A stretch of DNA of 64,000 nucleotides from UBA8231 sp036011085 (GCA_036011085.1 DASCMS010000044.1:1-64000), one strand, 5' to 3'; shown: positions 33,555 to 43,579, counted from the stretch's first letter. Notes: generated by a model not told the origin, from the letters alone. Numbers and translations are program-made.

Positions 33555-34769
33555 ATGAGCTTGTCCGTGCACCAGGAATCCGATCTGGTCGTCGTGGGGA
33601 ACTCCTCTGACGATCCCTTCGCCATCGACGTGGCCTTTGCCACGGGACAGGGCGAAGACATCGCCGATCTGATCAGCATGAAGAGATATGCCAACTCGGA
33701 ATTCTGTCCCAGGTTCATCTCGGATGAGCGGGACTTTGCCGAGATCGGCAACAAACTCGAAGGCAAGCAGGTCATCATCGTCAGCACCAGCAATCTGATG
33801 CTGAGCCGTCAGAGCTTGGCTATGCGCAACCTGCTGATTGCCCGGGCCGCCAAGGAGAACGGTGCCGCCGCCGTGGTCCTCGTCGAGCCGGATCTGTATT
33901 ACAGCGCCCAGGACCGGGGGCCCCGCGCCGACGCGGTGGACACCGATTCCGAACGCAGCGCCAGCGACCTAAAGAAGTTCGACGGCCAGCCGTTTACGGC
34001 AAAGCTGTATGCCCAGATGCTGAAGCTGTCAGGTGTCGATCGGGTGGTGACGGTGCACAACCACTCCCACGCCGTGCAGAGCATGTTCAGTGAGGTTTTC
34101 GACGGCGGCTTCCACAACCTGATTCCCTACGAGATCTACATCGACTACCTGTTGAACTCGAATATCGTAGACTACGGAGAGGGTGGTGAAGGCCTGGCGT
34201 TGTGCGCGCCGGACAGGGGAGCCCGGGATTTCGTCAAGGGGCTCTTCACCGCTCTGGGACTGCCCAAGGCCAGGTCCGTCCTGCTGGAGAAGGAGAGGAC
34301 GGGAGAGCGCGAGGTGGAGATCAAGCTCGACCCCGAGAGTGAGTCCACCCTCGATCAGCTGGACGGTCACGACATCGTGCTGTTCGACGACATGGTCCGC
34401 ACCGGCTCAACGGTGGTGAAGTCCTGTCAGCTGCTCAAGCAGGCCAACCCGGGCAAGACCGTGTTCGCCGTCACCCACTTCTACGCCAGCGAAGAGGGTC
34501 GAGAGAAGATGGCCAACACCTCCATCGACGAGATCCTGGCCCTCAATACGATCCCGACGATACTCAACCGCGACGTGCAAGGGCGGCTGCGCCGGAAGAT
34601 GGTGGTCCTCAAGATCGAGAAGTGGCTGGCGCGCAATCTCTGTGAGATTCTGGGCGTGGCCGCGCCAGAACAGTCGAGCCTCTACCAGATCGACATGTCC
34701 TCGAAGAACCGGCGTTTTCAGCACAAGATCTGGATGAGCGAGGAGCTGAGGGGGCTGAACAAGGCCTGA
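33555..34769 (+). CDS. Ribose-phosphate pyrophosphokinase family protein
   Basis: The 404-residue protein matches phosphoribosyl-pyrophosphate synthetase, which transfers pyrophosphate from ATP to ribose 5-phosphate in the cytosol. The PRPP-binding loop is clear in DIVLFDDMVRTGSTVVKSCQ, and the upstream region (SEFCPRFISDERDFAEIGNK, MRNLLIARAAKENGAAAVVL) follows the ATP-binding domain. At 404 residues it is about 90 longer than standard Prs (~315), with an extra segment around EKERTGEREVEIKLDPESES and a basic C-terminal tail (SSKNRRFQHKIWMSEEL), so it belongs to a longer variant and may not be the main Prs. ATG 33555 is 104 bases after the vapC stop. Confidence 0.75.
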   Translation: MSLSVHQESDLVVVGNSSDDPFAIDVAFATGQGEDIADLISMKRYANSEFCPRFISDERDFAEIGNKLEGKQVIIVSTSNLMLSRQSLAMRNLLIARAAKENGAAAVVLVEPDLYYSAQDRGPRADAVDTDSERSASDLKKFDGQPFTAKLYAQMLKLSGVDRVVTVHNHSHAVQSMFSEVFDGGFHNLIPYEIYIDYLLNSNIVDYGEGGEGLALCAPDRGARDFVKGLFTALGLPKARSVLLEKERTGEREVEIKLDPESESTLDQLDGHDIVLFDDMVRTGSTVVKSCQLLKQANPGKTVFAVTHFYASEEGREKMANTSIDEILALNTIPTILNRDVQGRLRRKMVVLKIEKWLARNLCEILGVAAPEQSSLYQIDMSSKNRRFQHKIWMSEELRGLNKA

Positions 34770-34800
34770 CAGGGCAGCTGGGCGATCCCGCCAACGGCCA

Positions 34801-36939
34801 TCACGGCGCGAACTTCTGAATGCGCCGGTTGCCCACATCGGCCACATATATGAAGCCATCGTCGTCCACGGCGATGGAGCCGGCAAGATCAGAGTATGTC
34901 TGGCCACCGAGGAAGTCGAACTCACCCTCAGTAGCCCCTTTGTGGCCCCATTGAGTGAGGTAGTTCCCCTCCGTGTCGAACACTTGAATCCGAGAGTTGC
35001 CAGCGTCGAGGACGTAGAATCTGCCGTCCCGGCTGACATCGAATGACAGCGGCGCTGTCAACTCGCCGTCGCCGTTTCCCAGCCCCGCGCCGATCGCGGC
35101 ACCATCAGTTGACGTCGGCCAGTCAATTCTGCCCGTGGCGGTGAATCCGGCTGCTCCCACTCGAATACTGTTGCCCTGCACCATGCAGAGACCGAGCATA
35201 TCTCCCCCTGTTGGGCTCTCCCAGGTTCGGATCTCTGCGACGGGGCCGTCCAGATGCAGTGAGCGTAACTCGGAGCCATCGGCTGCGAAGGACCGCGCCG
35301 TCGCACCTGTTGCGAGACCGACGACGTCTCCGAGGGAGACTGTACTCGCCCACTCCGGAGGCGTGTCCATGAACTCCGACCAGTAGACCGGCGTCGTTGC
35401 CCGAATGTCCTGCGTACCTGCGCCGAGTTCGGCCGAGAAGGAAAAGGGAAAGCCTGGCAGAAGCGGGAATGGTGATATTGCCAGACCTGTATTCCTGTCA
35501 TCGCCAATATATGCCCACGCCATCTCGACGCTCTGTGACTCGGGTCGCATTGTGAAGCTGACACGCGCGTAGGTTGGACTAACACGCGAGCCCAGAGTCA
35601 CCACGGTTCTCCCCGACACAATCGAGAGTGTGGCCTGGTATGTCACGCTCTGCCAGTCCTGCCCCCCCGAATAGCGGAGCGTAGTCGGTGCGCCAAGCTC
35701 ACCCCCTGAACGTTCGAGGACGACACGGCCGTCCTCGACAAGGTCTCCCTGCAAGCCAGTAGGATCGGAGGAGGGGTCGAGAGTTACCACGGGTATGCCG
35801 TCGGCCACGACAGCCATTCTGTGCAAGAAAGCCAGCGCCGTGGCGAACCCACCCCCACTTGAGGATGTCTCCAGGTCAACGTCCAACCTGCTTTGAAAGA
35901 GAGCATCGGTTCGCAGACTCGGTCCAGCATCCTCGAACAGAATGAAGTCTGCATTGCTGGCTGCGATCATGCCCGACGCCGTTCGTCCAGCAGTTCTCAC
36001 GTCCTCCTCGATTGCGAAGCTGGTAAGCCTCCGGCCCACCGGATCACGCGCTGTACTCACCGAGTGCTTCCGGAATCGAACAGGCGAGACATCGATCACT
36101 TCACTGTCATCGATCACCACCCCGTCCTGCGAGAAGTGAAGTAGCCGCACCCGTGAGCCCTCGTTCACAATTGCACTCAACTGCCCGGGCTCTTCGACAT
36201 AGAGTCGCACGCTTGCGCTGTCGGGAATCTCCATGGGCCAGGACGACAGCCACTCGTGGATGCCGCCACCTTTGACGACACCGGGTAGCCGCTCAGCCAG
36301 TAACGTCAGCACTTCTACCCGGTAACTGTACCGCCTGTCTCCATGCAATCCTCTATCGACGATGGAGGTCGATGATGCATCGCGGACCTCGCCGACGAGC
36401 ACATCACCTTCCTCGCGGGAGGATCTCCAGACCTCGTAGGCCTCGAATCTGGGCCCGTTGTAGACCGTCCAGCGCACCGTGGCCGTTGCTGTGGCGGCAT
36501 CGAACCGAAGGTCTTGGATGACGACCCCCTGCAGCTTTATGGCCCGAGGATTGACCTCGTTCGAAGATGCCTCAAGGCCGTCACGGGTGACGACGGAAAC
36601 CCGGTACGTGAACTGACTGAGGAGAGAAACCGTGTCCGTGAAGGATACGGTCCTGGTGTCGTACATCCGCGCGAGAGTGTCCACGCTGGACAGATCCGAG
36701 CGTGTTCGTAGAACCAGATACTCGGCGAACCGACCTTCAGCAGCAGTCCACGACAACTGTACCGTACCCGTGCTGTCATCGGTGACGGCGGTCAACGTCA
36801 CCGCCGGCGTCAGCTCGGGATCGAGCGGATTCTCCCGCTTGGCGTCGTGGCTGCAGCCCAGCAGGGCCAGCAGGGCGATGAGTCGGATGGATTTCGGCGC
36901 CCTGCCGCTGCTCAACGCCGGACTGGCACGAATGCCCAC
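34801..36939 (-). CDS. FnIII/NHL-repeat lipoprotein
   Basis: The 712-residue protein begins with a signal peptide and lipobox (LIALLALLGC), so it should be anchored outside the membrane. Two fibronectin type III domains lie at the N-terminus (~45-230), e.g. VQLSWTAAEGRFAEYLVLRT and VRWTVYNGPRFEAYEVWRSS. The middle is beta-rich and unassigned, and the C-terminus ends in NHL-type blades (LDAGNSRIQVFDTEGNYLTQ, IAVDDDGFIYVADVGNRRIQ) similar to those in the first gene of the window. An adhesion or scaffold role is likely but unproven. Its first ~55 bases overlap head-to-head with the opposite-strand transporter-like gene, which is unusual and suggests one of the two is rearranged. Confidence 0.8.
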   Translation of the reverse strand: MGIRASPALSSGRAPKSIRLIALLALLGCSHDAKRENPLDPELTPAVTLTAVTDDSTGTVQLSWTAAEGRFAEYLVLRTRSDLSSVDTLARMYDTRTVSFTDTVSLLSQFTYRVSVVTRDGLEASSNEVNPRAIKLQGVVIQDLRFDAATATATVRWTVYNGPRFEAYEVWRSSREEGDVLVGEVRDASSTSIVDRGLHGDRRYSYRVEVLTLLAERLPGVVKGGGIHEWLSSWPMEIPDSASVRLYVEEPGQLSAIVNEGSRVRLLHFSQDGVVIDDSEVIDVSPVRFRKHSVSTARDPVGRRLTSFAIEEDVRTAGRTASGMIAASNADFILFEDAGPSLRTDALFQSRLDVDLETSSSGGGFATALAFLHRMAVVADGIPVVTLDPSSDPTGLQGDLVEDGRVVLERSGGELGAPTTLRYSGGQDWQSVTYQATLSIVSGRTVVTLGSRVSPTYARVSFTMRPESQSVEMAWAYIGDDRNTGLAISPFPLLPGFPFSFSAELGAGTQDIRATTPVYWSEFMDTPPEWASTVSLGDVVGLATGATARSFAADGSELRSLHLDGPVAEIRTWESPTGGDMLGLCMVQGNSIRVGAAGFTATGRIDWPTSTDGAAIGAGLGNGDGELTAPLSFDVSRDGRFYVLDAGNSRIQVFDTEGNYLTQWGHKGATEGEFDFLGGQTYSDLAGSIAVDDDGFIYVADVGNRRIQKFAP

Positions 36940-37513
36940 CCCGCAACTGTCGCTGGCGGCCTGGCCGATCCTCTATTCCATCATCCTCTTCTTCCGTGGA
37001 CCCGGCATCGCGCTGCCCGAAACCGTCATCGCTCTGCTCAGACACGCCGAGGATCTGCCGCCCCTGCGGCGCTTCTGCTGGTGGGTGGCGGGTGTGTCCA
37101 CGACGCTGCTGGCCCTGGTCACACTGACGCCGGTTTTGCCCCGATACCTGCACCACGTGGCCGGCGTCAGCGGCCATCTCGCCGACCTCGTGATGACAGG
37201 TGTACTCGTCGGTGCCTTCATCCCGGCGCTGGCAGCGGTGAGCAACATGTTCCGCGGGATCCTCATGACAGGGCGGGCGACTTCCCACGTCTACTGGGGG
37301 ATGGCGGCGTATTTCGTGGCTACCGTCATCGGCATCGGCGCGGGTGTCGTTCTGCAGACCCCCGGTATCCTCACCGCAAGTCTCGTCTTCACCACGTCTA
37401 CAATCGTTGAGATCGTCTATCTGGGGGTCAACGCCCGAAGGCTGCAGCGCCGGCGTTGGCCCGCCTCAGTCCCTGGCCAGGGTCAGGATTTGCGCCGAGG
37501 GAGTGTTTCATGA
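36887..37513 (+). CDS. Polytopic membrane protein, MATE/ANKH-like, probably N-terminally shortened
   Basis: The 208-residue protein (ATG 36887; ATG 36878 is also possible) contains about five or six hydrophobic segments: SLAAWPILYSIILFFRGPGI, FCWWVAGVSTTLLALVTLTP, MTGVLVGAFIPALAAVSNMF, YWGMAAYFVATVIGIGAGVV and TASLVFTTSTIVEIVYLGVN. The opening MDFGALPLLNAGLARMPTP resembles a family of MATE/ANKH-like exporters, in which some sequence normally comes first. Upstream there is only the opposite-strand lipoprotein, so the start may be lost. The transported substrate is unknown. It could also be a naturally half-length protein. Confidence 0.5.
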   Translation: MDFGALPLLNAGLARMPTPQLSLAAWPILYSIILFFRGPGIALPETVIALLRHAEDLPPLRRFCWWVAGVSTTLLALVTLTPVLPRYLHHVAGVSGHLADLVMTGVLVGAFIPALAAVSNMFRGILMTGRATSHVYWGMAAYFVATVIGIGAGVVLQTPGILTASLVFTTSTIVEIVYLGVNARRLQRRRWPASVPGQGQDLRRGSVS

Positions 37514-37541
37514 TAGTACTGGCTGGAAGGAGGAAGCAGAC

Positions 37542-38588
37542 ATGACTTCTCGAGAGCGAATGCTCGCCGCCCAGCGCGGTGAGCGCCCCGACCGCGTGCC
37601 CGTGTCGCCCTTCGGGCTGGGGCATCTGGATCCGCAGAGCACCATCGCCGCCGAACTGATCGCGCGCACCGACCCCTTCCTGAGTGCCGGCCTCGGGGGC
37701 AACACTTTCGCCGGAACCGCCGTCGAGACCACCGTTCAGCAGGTGGGAGACGAAACGGTAACCCAGATCCAGACACCCTCGGGACCTCTCGTGCAGCGCT
37801 ATCGCCGCACCGACATCACCGGCTGCATGGTCGAGTTCCCGTGCAAGACGGCAGCCGACGTCGAGGCGTACCTGGCGATTCCCTTCGTCGCCGCCGTGCC
37901 CCAAGTGGAGGGATTCCTCGAGCAGCGCGCCAGGATCGGCGACGACGCGATCCTGCTGGCCGGCATCGGCGACGCCATCTGTTTTCCGGCATCGATCCTG
38001 TCACCTGAGGACATGTGCCTGCTGTCGATAGATGTCCCCGACCTGCTGCGCCGCTGCGTGCAGGTGGCCCACGAACGCCTCATGGTCTACGTCGAAGCGG
38101 CCTGTCGCGGCGGTGTCGATGCCTGGCGTATCGTCGGCGGCGAGTATGCCACAGAGCAGCTCGGCCCCGACGGTTTCGACGACCTCGTCAAGCCCTGGGA
38201 TACCGAGCTCGTCTCCCTGATGCACGATCATGGCGCCCTGGCCTATTACCACAACCACGGGTACGTCGACATCTACCTGGAAACCTTCGCCGATCTCGGC
38301 ATCGATTTTCTGGATCCGCTGGAGGTGCCACCCTACGGCAATGTCGACCTCGGTGAGGCCCACCGTCGCATCGGTGATCGTGTCTGCCTGGTGGGTGGCC
38401 TCGACGACATGGAGGTGCTCGAGACAAGGGACGAGGCCACCGTCCGGCAGATGGGTCGCGCCCACCTGGAGTCCGTTGGACACGAGAGTGGATTCTGTCT
38501 GGGCGGGACGGCGTCAGGGACCTACACCGAAGTGGCGGCGCGAAACTTCGTCGCCCTGGTAGAGGAATCAGAGCGCTTCTGCAACTGA
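37542..38588 (+). CDS. Uroporphyrinogen decarboxylase-like (URO-D family) protein 1
   Basis: The 348-residue protein has the URO-D/methyltransferase TIM-barrel pattern: TSRERMLAAQRGERPDRVPV at the N-terminus, DAWRIVGGEYATEQLGPDGF in the middle, YYHNHGYVDIYLETFADLGI and DRVCLVGGLDDMEVLETRD near the end. The family includes heme-biosynthetic HemE and corrinoid-dependent methyltransferases such as MtaA/CmuA. Here the HemE active-site residues are not obvious, and neither heme genes nor a corrinoid protein gene is adjacent, so a methyl-transfer or catabolic role is more likely than heme synthesis. ATG 37542 is preceded by GGAGGAAG. Confidence 0.85.
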   Translation: MTSRERMLAAQRGERPDRVPVSPFGLGHLDPQSTIAAELIARTDPFLSAGLGGNTFAGTAVETTVQQVGDETVTQIQTPSGPLVQRYRRTDITGCMVEFPCKTAADVEAYLAIPFVAAVPQVEGFLEQRARIGDDAILLAGIGDAICFPASILSPEDMCLLSIDVPDLLRRCVQVAHERLMVYVEAACRGGVDAWRIVGGEYATEQLGPDGFDDLVKPWDTELVSLMHDHGALAYYHNHGYVDIYLETFADLGIDFLDPLEVPPYGNVDLGEAHRRIGDRVCLVGGLDDMEVLETRDEATVRQMGRAHLESVGHESGFCLGGTASGTYTEVAARNFVALVEESERFCN

Positions 38589-38607
38589 GGTCCGCTGGAG
38601 TCAGCTT

Positions 38608-39648
38608 CTACCGGTGCCAACGCTCCCGCAGGTACTCCAGGTAGAACAGGGCATTGTCGACGGGAACGTTGCTGGGAATGTGGTTGCCCACGGCAAATAC
38701 AAAGCCGTTGCAGCGTTCGGTAAGGGCCAGACTGGCGTCGATCTCGACGGCGATCTGTTGTTGCGTACCGAAGGTGAGGGTGCGGCAGTCCACCTTGCTG
38801 CTGACGATGACGTGGGTGTCGCCGAAGGCCTCGACGGCGGCCTCCAGCGACGTCATGGGCTCGAAGATGAATCCATGGGCCCCGGCAGCGGCCAGGTCCG
38901 GCAGGAACTCGGTGTAGGTGGCATCGGCGCAGAAGAGGACGAGTTTCCCGGCTTCACGCAAAGGCTCCCACAGTTTCTGGTAGCGCGGGAAGATGGCCGA
39001 CCGGTAGAAGTCCGGGTGCATGAAGGGACCTTCCGACCAGACCATGTCGTCATGGCAGATGAAGGCCTCGATGGAGGTCTCGGCCTGCGCCTGGTAGTGG
39101 TGCAGGGAGAGGCGGAAGAAGCCATCGATGACACGCTCGAAGCGCTGCTGATCGGCGGCGGCTTCCAGCAAGCGCTCCCAGCCAAAGGTCTGAATCATGC
39201 CGGAGACGATGGTCTTGTAGTAACCGCCGGGAAACACCTGTTCGGGATGATCGGCGCGCCCGCTGCGATAGCGCTCTTCGTAGTAGTCGACGAGCTCGCC
39301 TGAATCAGGCAGCCCGTATTCTGCAACTGCATCGAATGCCCAGACCTGTTCCACGGAGGCAAACGGGCAGGTTACCGTTTCGCGGCGATCGATGCCGCCC
39401 TCCAGAAACTCGGCGTGGCCCATGTCGGTGACCCGGCCGCGTTGCTCCCATGGCACCGGACCATCATTCGTCGACCACAGAAAGTCGATGTCCCAGGCTT
39501 CGTGGAAGGCCTGCCAGGCGTCGGTGTCGGTGCGTGGGTCACGCCCGGTGACGGCGCGAACCAGGGCGTAATTGCTGCAGTACTCCGTATGCGCCAGGCG
39601 CGCCGCCGGATCCCGACGCAGCGCCGCCATGCCGATTTCGTAGCTCAT
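38608..39648 (-). CDS. URO-D family protein 2
   Basis: The 346-residue protein shares the URO-D-like fold but is divergent: RLAHTEYCSNYALVRAVTGR at the N-terminus, EAFICHDDMVWSEGPFMHPD and FYRSAIFPRYQKLWEPLREA in the middle, and LFCADATYTEFLPDLAAAGA toward the C-terminus. The MHPDFYRSAIFPRYQ stretch is the conserved barrel region in which the third paralogue has MSPNHFREFVLPYLKQ. The substrate is unknown. It is separated from the third URO-D-like gene by only 13 bases on the same strand, so the two are co-transcribed. It faces the first URO-D-like gene tail to tail. Confidence 0.78.
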   Translation of the reverse strand: MSYEIGMAALRRDPAARLAHTEYCSNYALVRAVTGRDPRTDTDAWQAFHEAWDIDFLWSTNDGPVPWEQRGRVTDMGHAEFLEGGIDRRETVTCPFASVEQVWAFDAVAEYGLPDSGELVDYYEERYRSGRADHPEQVFPGGYYKTIVSGMIQTFGWERLLEAAADQQRFERVIDGFFRLSLHHYQAQAETSIEAFICHDDMVWSEGPFMHPDFYRSAIFPRYQKLWEPLREAGKLVLFCADATYTEFLPDLAAAGAHGFIFEPMTSLEAAVEAFGDTHVIVSSKVDCRTLTFGTQQQIAVEIDASLALTERCNGFVFAVGNHIPSNVPVDNALFYLEYLRERWHR

Positions 39649-39661
39649 GTAACGCGGCCTT

Positions 39662-40765
39662 CTAGCGCCAGCGGGCGCAGTAGTCGCTCTCGCGATGAGC
39701 GTCGACCATTTCCTGATCCAGCGGGTAGCTGCCCCAGCGTCTTGTCGCCTCGACCATGGCCCGATAGTTCTCCGGCTTCACGGCGGGATGGATGGAGTTG
39801 CTCGAGGCCAGCACGAAGCCGCCACCGGGGGCCGCTTTGGCGATGGTTTCCTGCACCGCCGCCTCGACTTCTTCGGCTGTGGCGTTGGGCAGCAGCTCGG
39901 TACAGTCGATGTTGCCCATGACGGCGATGCGGTCCCCGTATCGGGCCTTCACCTCACCGATGTCCATGCCCGCCAGGGGCTCCAGCGGGTCGATGGCATC
40001 GATACCCGCCTCGTCGACCATCATGTCGAGAAGCGGCCAGATATTGCCATCCGTGTGTTTGATGAAGGGCACGCCGGCCTCGTGGGCGACATCGACGCTC
40101 TGCTTCAGGTAGGGCAGGACGAACTCGCGGAAGTGGTTGGGTGACATGGACGGCCCGTGGGTGGCGGCGTAGTCGTCACCGGAGACGATGACGTCGGCGC
40201 CCAGCTCGATGGCGTTCTTCATCATGCGGATCTTGTAGTCCATCACCAGCCGCGCCAGGTCGTGGACGAAGTCAGGCGCTTCGATGTAGGCCATGAGCAG
40301 CCGGTCCATACCGCCGAGCAGATAGTGGGAGAACTCGAAGGCATCGTGGGTGCAGAAAACGATGGCCCGCTCGCCCTTGAAGCGTGACACCGCTGAGCGC
40401 AGTCCCGCCAGGCGGGCGCCGTCGTCGGCGTCGGGAGGGGTGTAGGCGGCCAGGTCCCCGGGACCGGCGATGGGACCACTTTCGGGATAGGGGATGCCCA
40501 CGTCCGTTTGACGCCAGACGACCTGCCAGTGATCGGCCGAGGCCTCGCCGATGCCCTGCATGCCGATGTCGTCGGCCTGCACGGGGGTCAGCGGCGTGTC
40601 CTCGAAGACGGTGATGCCGTCGAGATCCTCGGCTTCGACGAAGTCTTCGAGGCTGGCAGCACCCCAGGCTGAGCGCGTGGGCTCGTTGACGATGAGCTCC
40701 CAGATGGGAACACGGTCCGGCTGCTGCCGTTGGAGTGCCGCGAGAAACCGCTCTCGTCCGTTCAT
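39662..40765 (-). CDS. URO-D family protein 3
   Basis: The 367-residue protein begins MNGRERFLAALQRQQPDRVP, the common URO-D start pattern. GADVIVSGDDYAATHGPSMS, PFIKHTDGNIWPLLDMMVDE and GMDIGEVKARYGDRIAVMGN are conserved family stretches, with His and Asp residues typical of the metal or substrate site. ATG 40765 is chosen because AAAGGTG lies upstream at better spacing than for the GTG two codons earlier. It is the first gene of a two-gene unit with the second URO-D protein. The function is uncertain; corrinoid or cofactor methyl transfer is possible. Confidence 0.85.
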   Translation of the reverse strand: MNGRERFLAALQRQQPDRVPIWELIVNEPTRSAWGAASLEDFVEAEDLDGITVFEDTPLTPVQADDIGMQGIGEASADHWQVVWRQTDVGIPYPESGPIAGPGDLAAYTPPDADDGARLAGLRSAVSRFKGERAIVFCTHDAFEFSHYLLGGMDRLLMAYIEAPDFVHDLARLVMDYKIRMMKNAIELGADVIVSGDDYAATHGPSMSPNHFREFVLPYLKQSVDVAHEAGVPFIKHTDGNIWPLLDMMVDEAGIDAIDPLEPLAGMDIGEVKARYGDRIAVMGNIDCTELLPNATAEEVEAAVQETIAKAAPGGGFVLASSNSIHPAVKPENYRAMVEATRRWGSYPLDQEMVDAHRESDYCARWR

Positions 40766-40880
40766 TGTCACCTTTCAGGAACAGTTCGACCAGGGGATGT
40801 CCAACATCCGGCGTCGGGTAATAACGGATAATCATCCCCAACCGCGCACGTCGAGGCAATCGGCCCGGGCAGAAGGTCTC

Positions 40881-43488
40881 TTACTTCAGCAGCGAGATCT
40901 GGTGTGTCTGTCGTACGTCACCCGTCTGCAGCCGCACGAAATACCGGCCGCTGGCCAGTGCCCGGCCGCTGTCGTCAGAGCCGTTCCAGACGACGGTATA
41001 GGCGCCAGCCGTCTGTGCGGCGTTGACGAGGATGCGCACGCGCTGACCGACGGCATTGTAGACCAGCAGCTCCACATCGGCAGCGCCGGCCAGCTGATAC
41101 GGGATCGTCGTCGACGGATTGGCGGGGTTCGGGTAGCTGGGTAACAGGGCGTCCCTCGGTGGGGTGCCAGAATCCAGTTCAGCGATGGCGGCGACGATGG
41201 CTCTCCTGGCGGCGCCCTGTCGAAAGCTATCGGCGAAGAGGAAGATGTCCGTCATGTCGACCAGGCCATCCCCGTCGAGGTCAAAGGCCGGGGCGTTGGC
41301 GCTGCCAAGGTTTGTGACGAGCAGGAAGAAGTCGGCAAAGTCGAGCAAGCCATCTTCGTTGAAGTCGCCGACGATGACAGGCACGACGGGCTCTTCGGCG
41401 GAGATCGTCGCCGTGAAGTGGTCTCCAGGGCGATCCTCCCCACCGTCGGGGGTGACGAAGACAGTACCCCGCACCAGCAGCTCCGCGGAGCCGCTGAAGC
41501 CGTCGAGGATCTCGAACTGGACAGATCCCAGAAAACCAGCTCCCTGCCCAGTGGGAGCGCTGCCGGCTTCGGGCTCGACGCCGAGACCGAGACGGCCAGC
41601 CACGTCGCTGTCCCAGGACTCGACATCGGGCAGAAAGTCGCCCGTCTCGAAGCTGTCGAATACGTACCGCAACTGTCCGGCGTCGTAGTCGAGGTCGACG
41701 CTCCAGCTGCTGCTCAAAGGGGCGTTGTCCGCGTAGAGCTGCACGGTGACGATGTCACCGACGGCGGCCGGCCCGTGAAGGTGTCGCTCCTGATCGCCGA
41801 CACTGGCGTCGAGATCCAGAGACACGGTGCCGAAGCCCGGCTCTTCGGGGATGTACTCGCCGATGGGCAACAGCGCCGACATCGCATTGTTGCGGCGGTT
41901 CCGCTCGGTGAAGAAGGTGCCGCGGAAATTCGTCGCCCACAGGTTCAGCTCGTATTCGCCGATCTCCAGTCGACCGCCGAGATCGGCGTCCTCGATATCG
42001 AAGGTGAGGGTGTGCCGGGTTCCAGCGTGGATCGAATCGGCAGCGGACTCGATGATCATCTCCCGGGCGAAGAAGACCTCGCGAAAGGTGGTGGCCACGC
42101 GGACCTCCAGGCCGATGCCGAACATGTGCGACACCGGGTCACTTCCGACGTTCTCCACGGTGACGGTGAGACGATGAAAGTCGCCGAAGTCCTCGGTGTC
42201 ATAGTCGGCAATGACGAGGTCGCCATCGGTCCCGGGGCGACGGCCGTCGTCGACGGTGAGCAGGCTCCAGAGGGTGTCATTGGCAGCCACCGCATCCAGG
42301 CCGTGGCCGCGACCGCCAAGGCGGATCGTGGCGCGCAGGTCGTAGGTGCCCGCTGTGAGCTCGTCGGGGAACACCAGATTCAGCGTCTGCGTGTCTCCTG
42401 GTGCGAAGTCGTCGATGCTGCTGATCGAGACGCTGGCAGACGTGGCGCGGCGACCGTCGCGCAGAGCGACGAGATCGACGATGATCTGCAGATCGTCCAG
42501 GGTGACGTCGCCAACGTGGGTTACTGCCGCCTGGAAACCGGCTTTGTCATTGGCGTAGACCGCTGCGAGTGTGGGTTGCAGGGAGGAGAGCTCGACGTCG
42601 AACAACGGCAGGGCACCGGGTTCACCGACGACGAGTTCGGCGATGGCGACGTTGTTGTGCCTGTCGAGCTCGTCGAAGTAGGTGAAGCGGAAATTCGTCG
42701 CCCACATCTGCAGACGGTATTCGCCATCCGGCAACGGCCCCCCCCGTCTCGCCGTCGACGAGGTCGAAGACGAGTTGACGGGCATCGCCCACCGGCATCA
42801 CATCTCCCGCCGGCAGCAGGAGCTGACGCTGAAGAAAGACGTCACGGACCGGCGACGTCAGTTTTGCTTCGAGTTCGATGTCCACGTTGTAGGAAAGCGG
42901 ATCGACGCCGGTGTTGTCCACATCGACGCGCAGCCGATGAGCGTTGCCAATGTCCTCGATTTCATATCCGAGAACGATCAGGTCGGCGCTGGTTCCTGGT
43001 CGACGGGAGTCAACTACGGAGAGGTGCGACCACAACGTGTCGTTGCGGGCATCTTCGTCGCGGCCATAGCCGACGGCGCCGAGCCGCAGTGTGGCCCGCA
43101 GGTCGTAGTCACCCGGGCCGAGCTCGGGCAGCTCCACTCGCAATGTCTGCAGGTCTCCCGTCACGAAGTCCTCGATGTTGGCCACCGAGGCCCCCGTCGA
43201 CGCAGCGCGCACGCCGGATCGCTGGACGAGAAGATCGACGATGATCTGCAGATCATCGAGCTCCTCGGAGCCGAGATGCTCGGCATCCACCTCGATGACG
43301 GCCTTGTCGTTCAGATAGACCGTGTCAGTCAGGACACGGACCTCGCTCAGGCCGATATCGAGAAGCGGCGCTGTCTGGGCTACGGCGCCGGAGATGGGGA
43401 CGAACATGGCGGCGAGGCTGAGCAGCAACGTGGTCACCGGACGGTTGTCCGGGCCCGTGCGCCGGGGAGACTGATTGGCTCTGATCAT
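40881..43488 (-). CDS. Exported CARDB/cohesin/dockerin protein with type-IX-like tail (one frameshift)
   Basis: The gene starts at ATG 43488 with a signal peptide (LLLSLAAMFVPISGAVAQ). Two large tandem CARDB-type units follow (~40-290 and ~290-540), sharing LDDLQIIVDL and WATNFR-type strands. Next come a cohesin-like domain (IVTVQLYADNAPLSSSWSVD, GFLGSVQFEILDGFSGSAEL), two dockerin-like EF-hand segments (VGDFNEDGLLDFADFFLLVT, FDLDGDGLVDMTDIFLFADS) and a C-terminal FlgD/type-IX-like sorting tail (YPNPANPSTTIPYQL, VVWNGSDDSGRALASGRYFV). The frame breaks at a C8 run (42738-42745; G8 in sense), and removing one G joins both parts perfectly (ETGGPLPDGEY). About 868 residues result. Surface display is likely; the break may be a sequencing error. 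Confidence 0.75.
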
Positions 43489-43579
43489 TACGGAGGACCC
43501 TCCTGTCAGGATTTCACTTGGTATCAAGTGTTCCTATTTAGATTATCGACAGTTGGGAGACTGAGTTCCGTGATCCGGC

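Noticed and set aside
36632..36886. An N-terminal extension of the transporter-like gene
   Set aside because: The in-frame sequence upstream of 36878 is basic, not membrane-like, and is antisense to a well-formed FnIII domain.
40881..43488. A cellulosome scaffold
   Set aside because: Only one cohesin-like module and no dockerin-bearing cellulases or carbohydrate-binding modules in the window.
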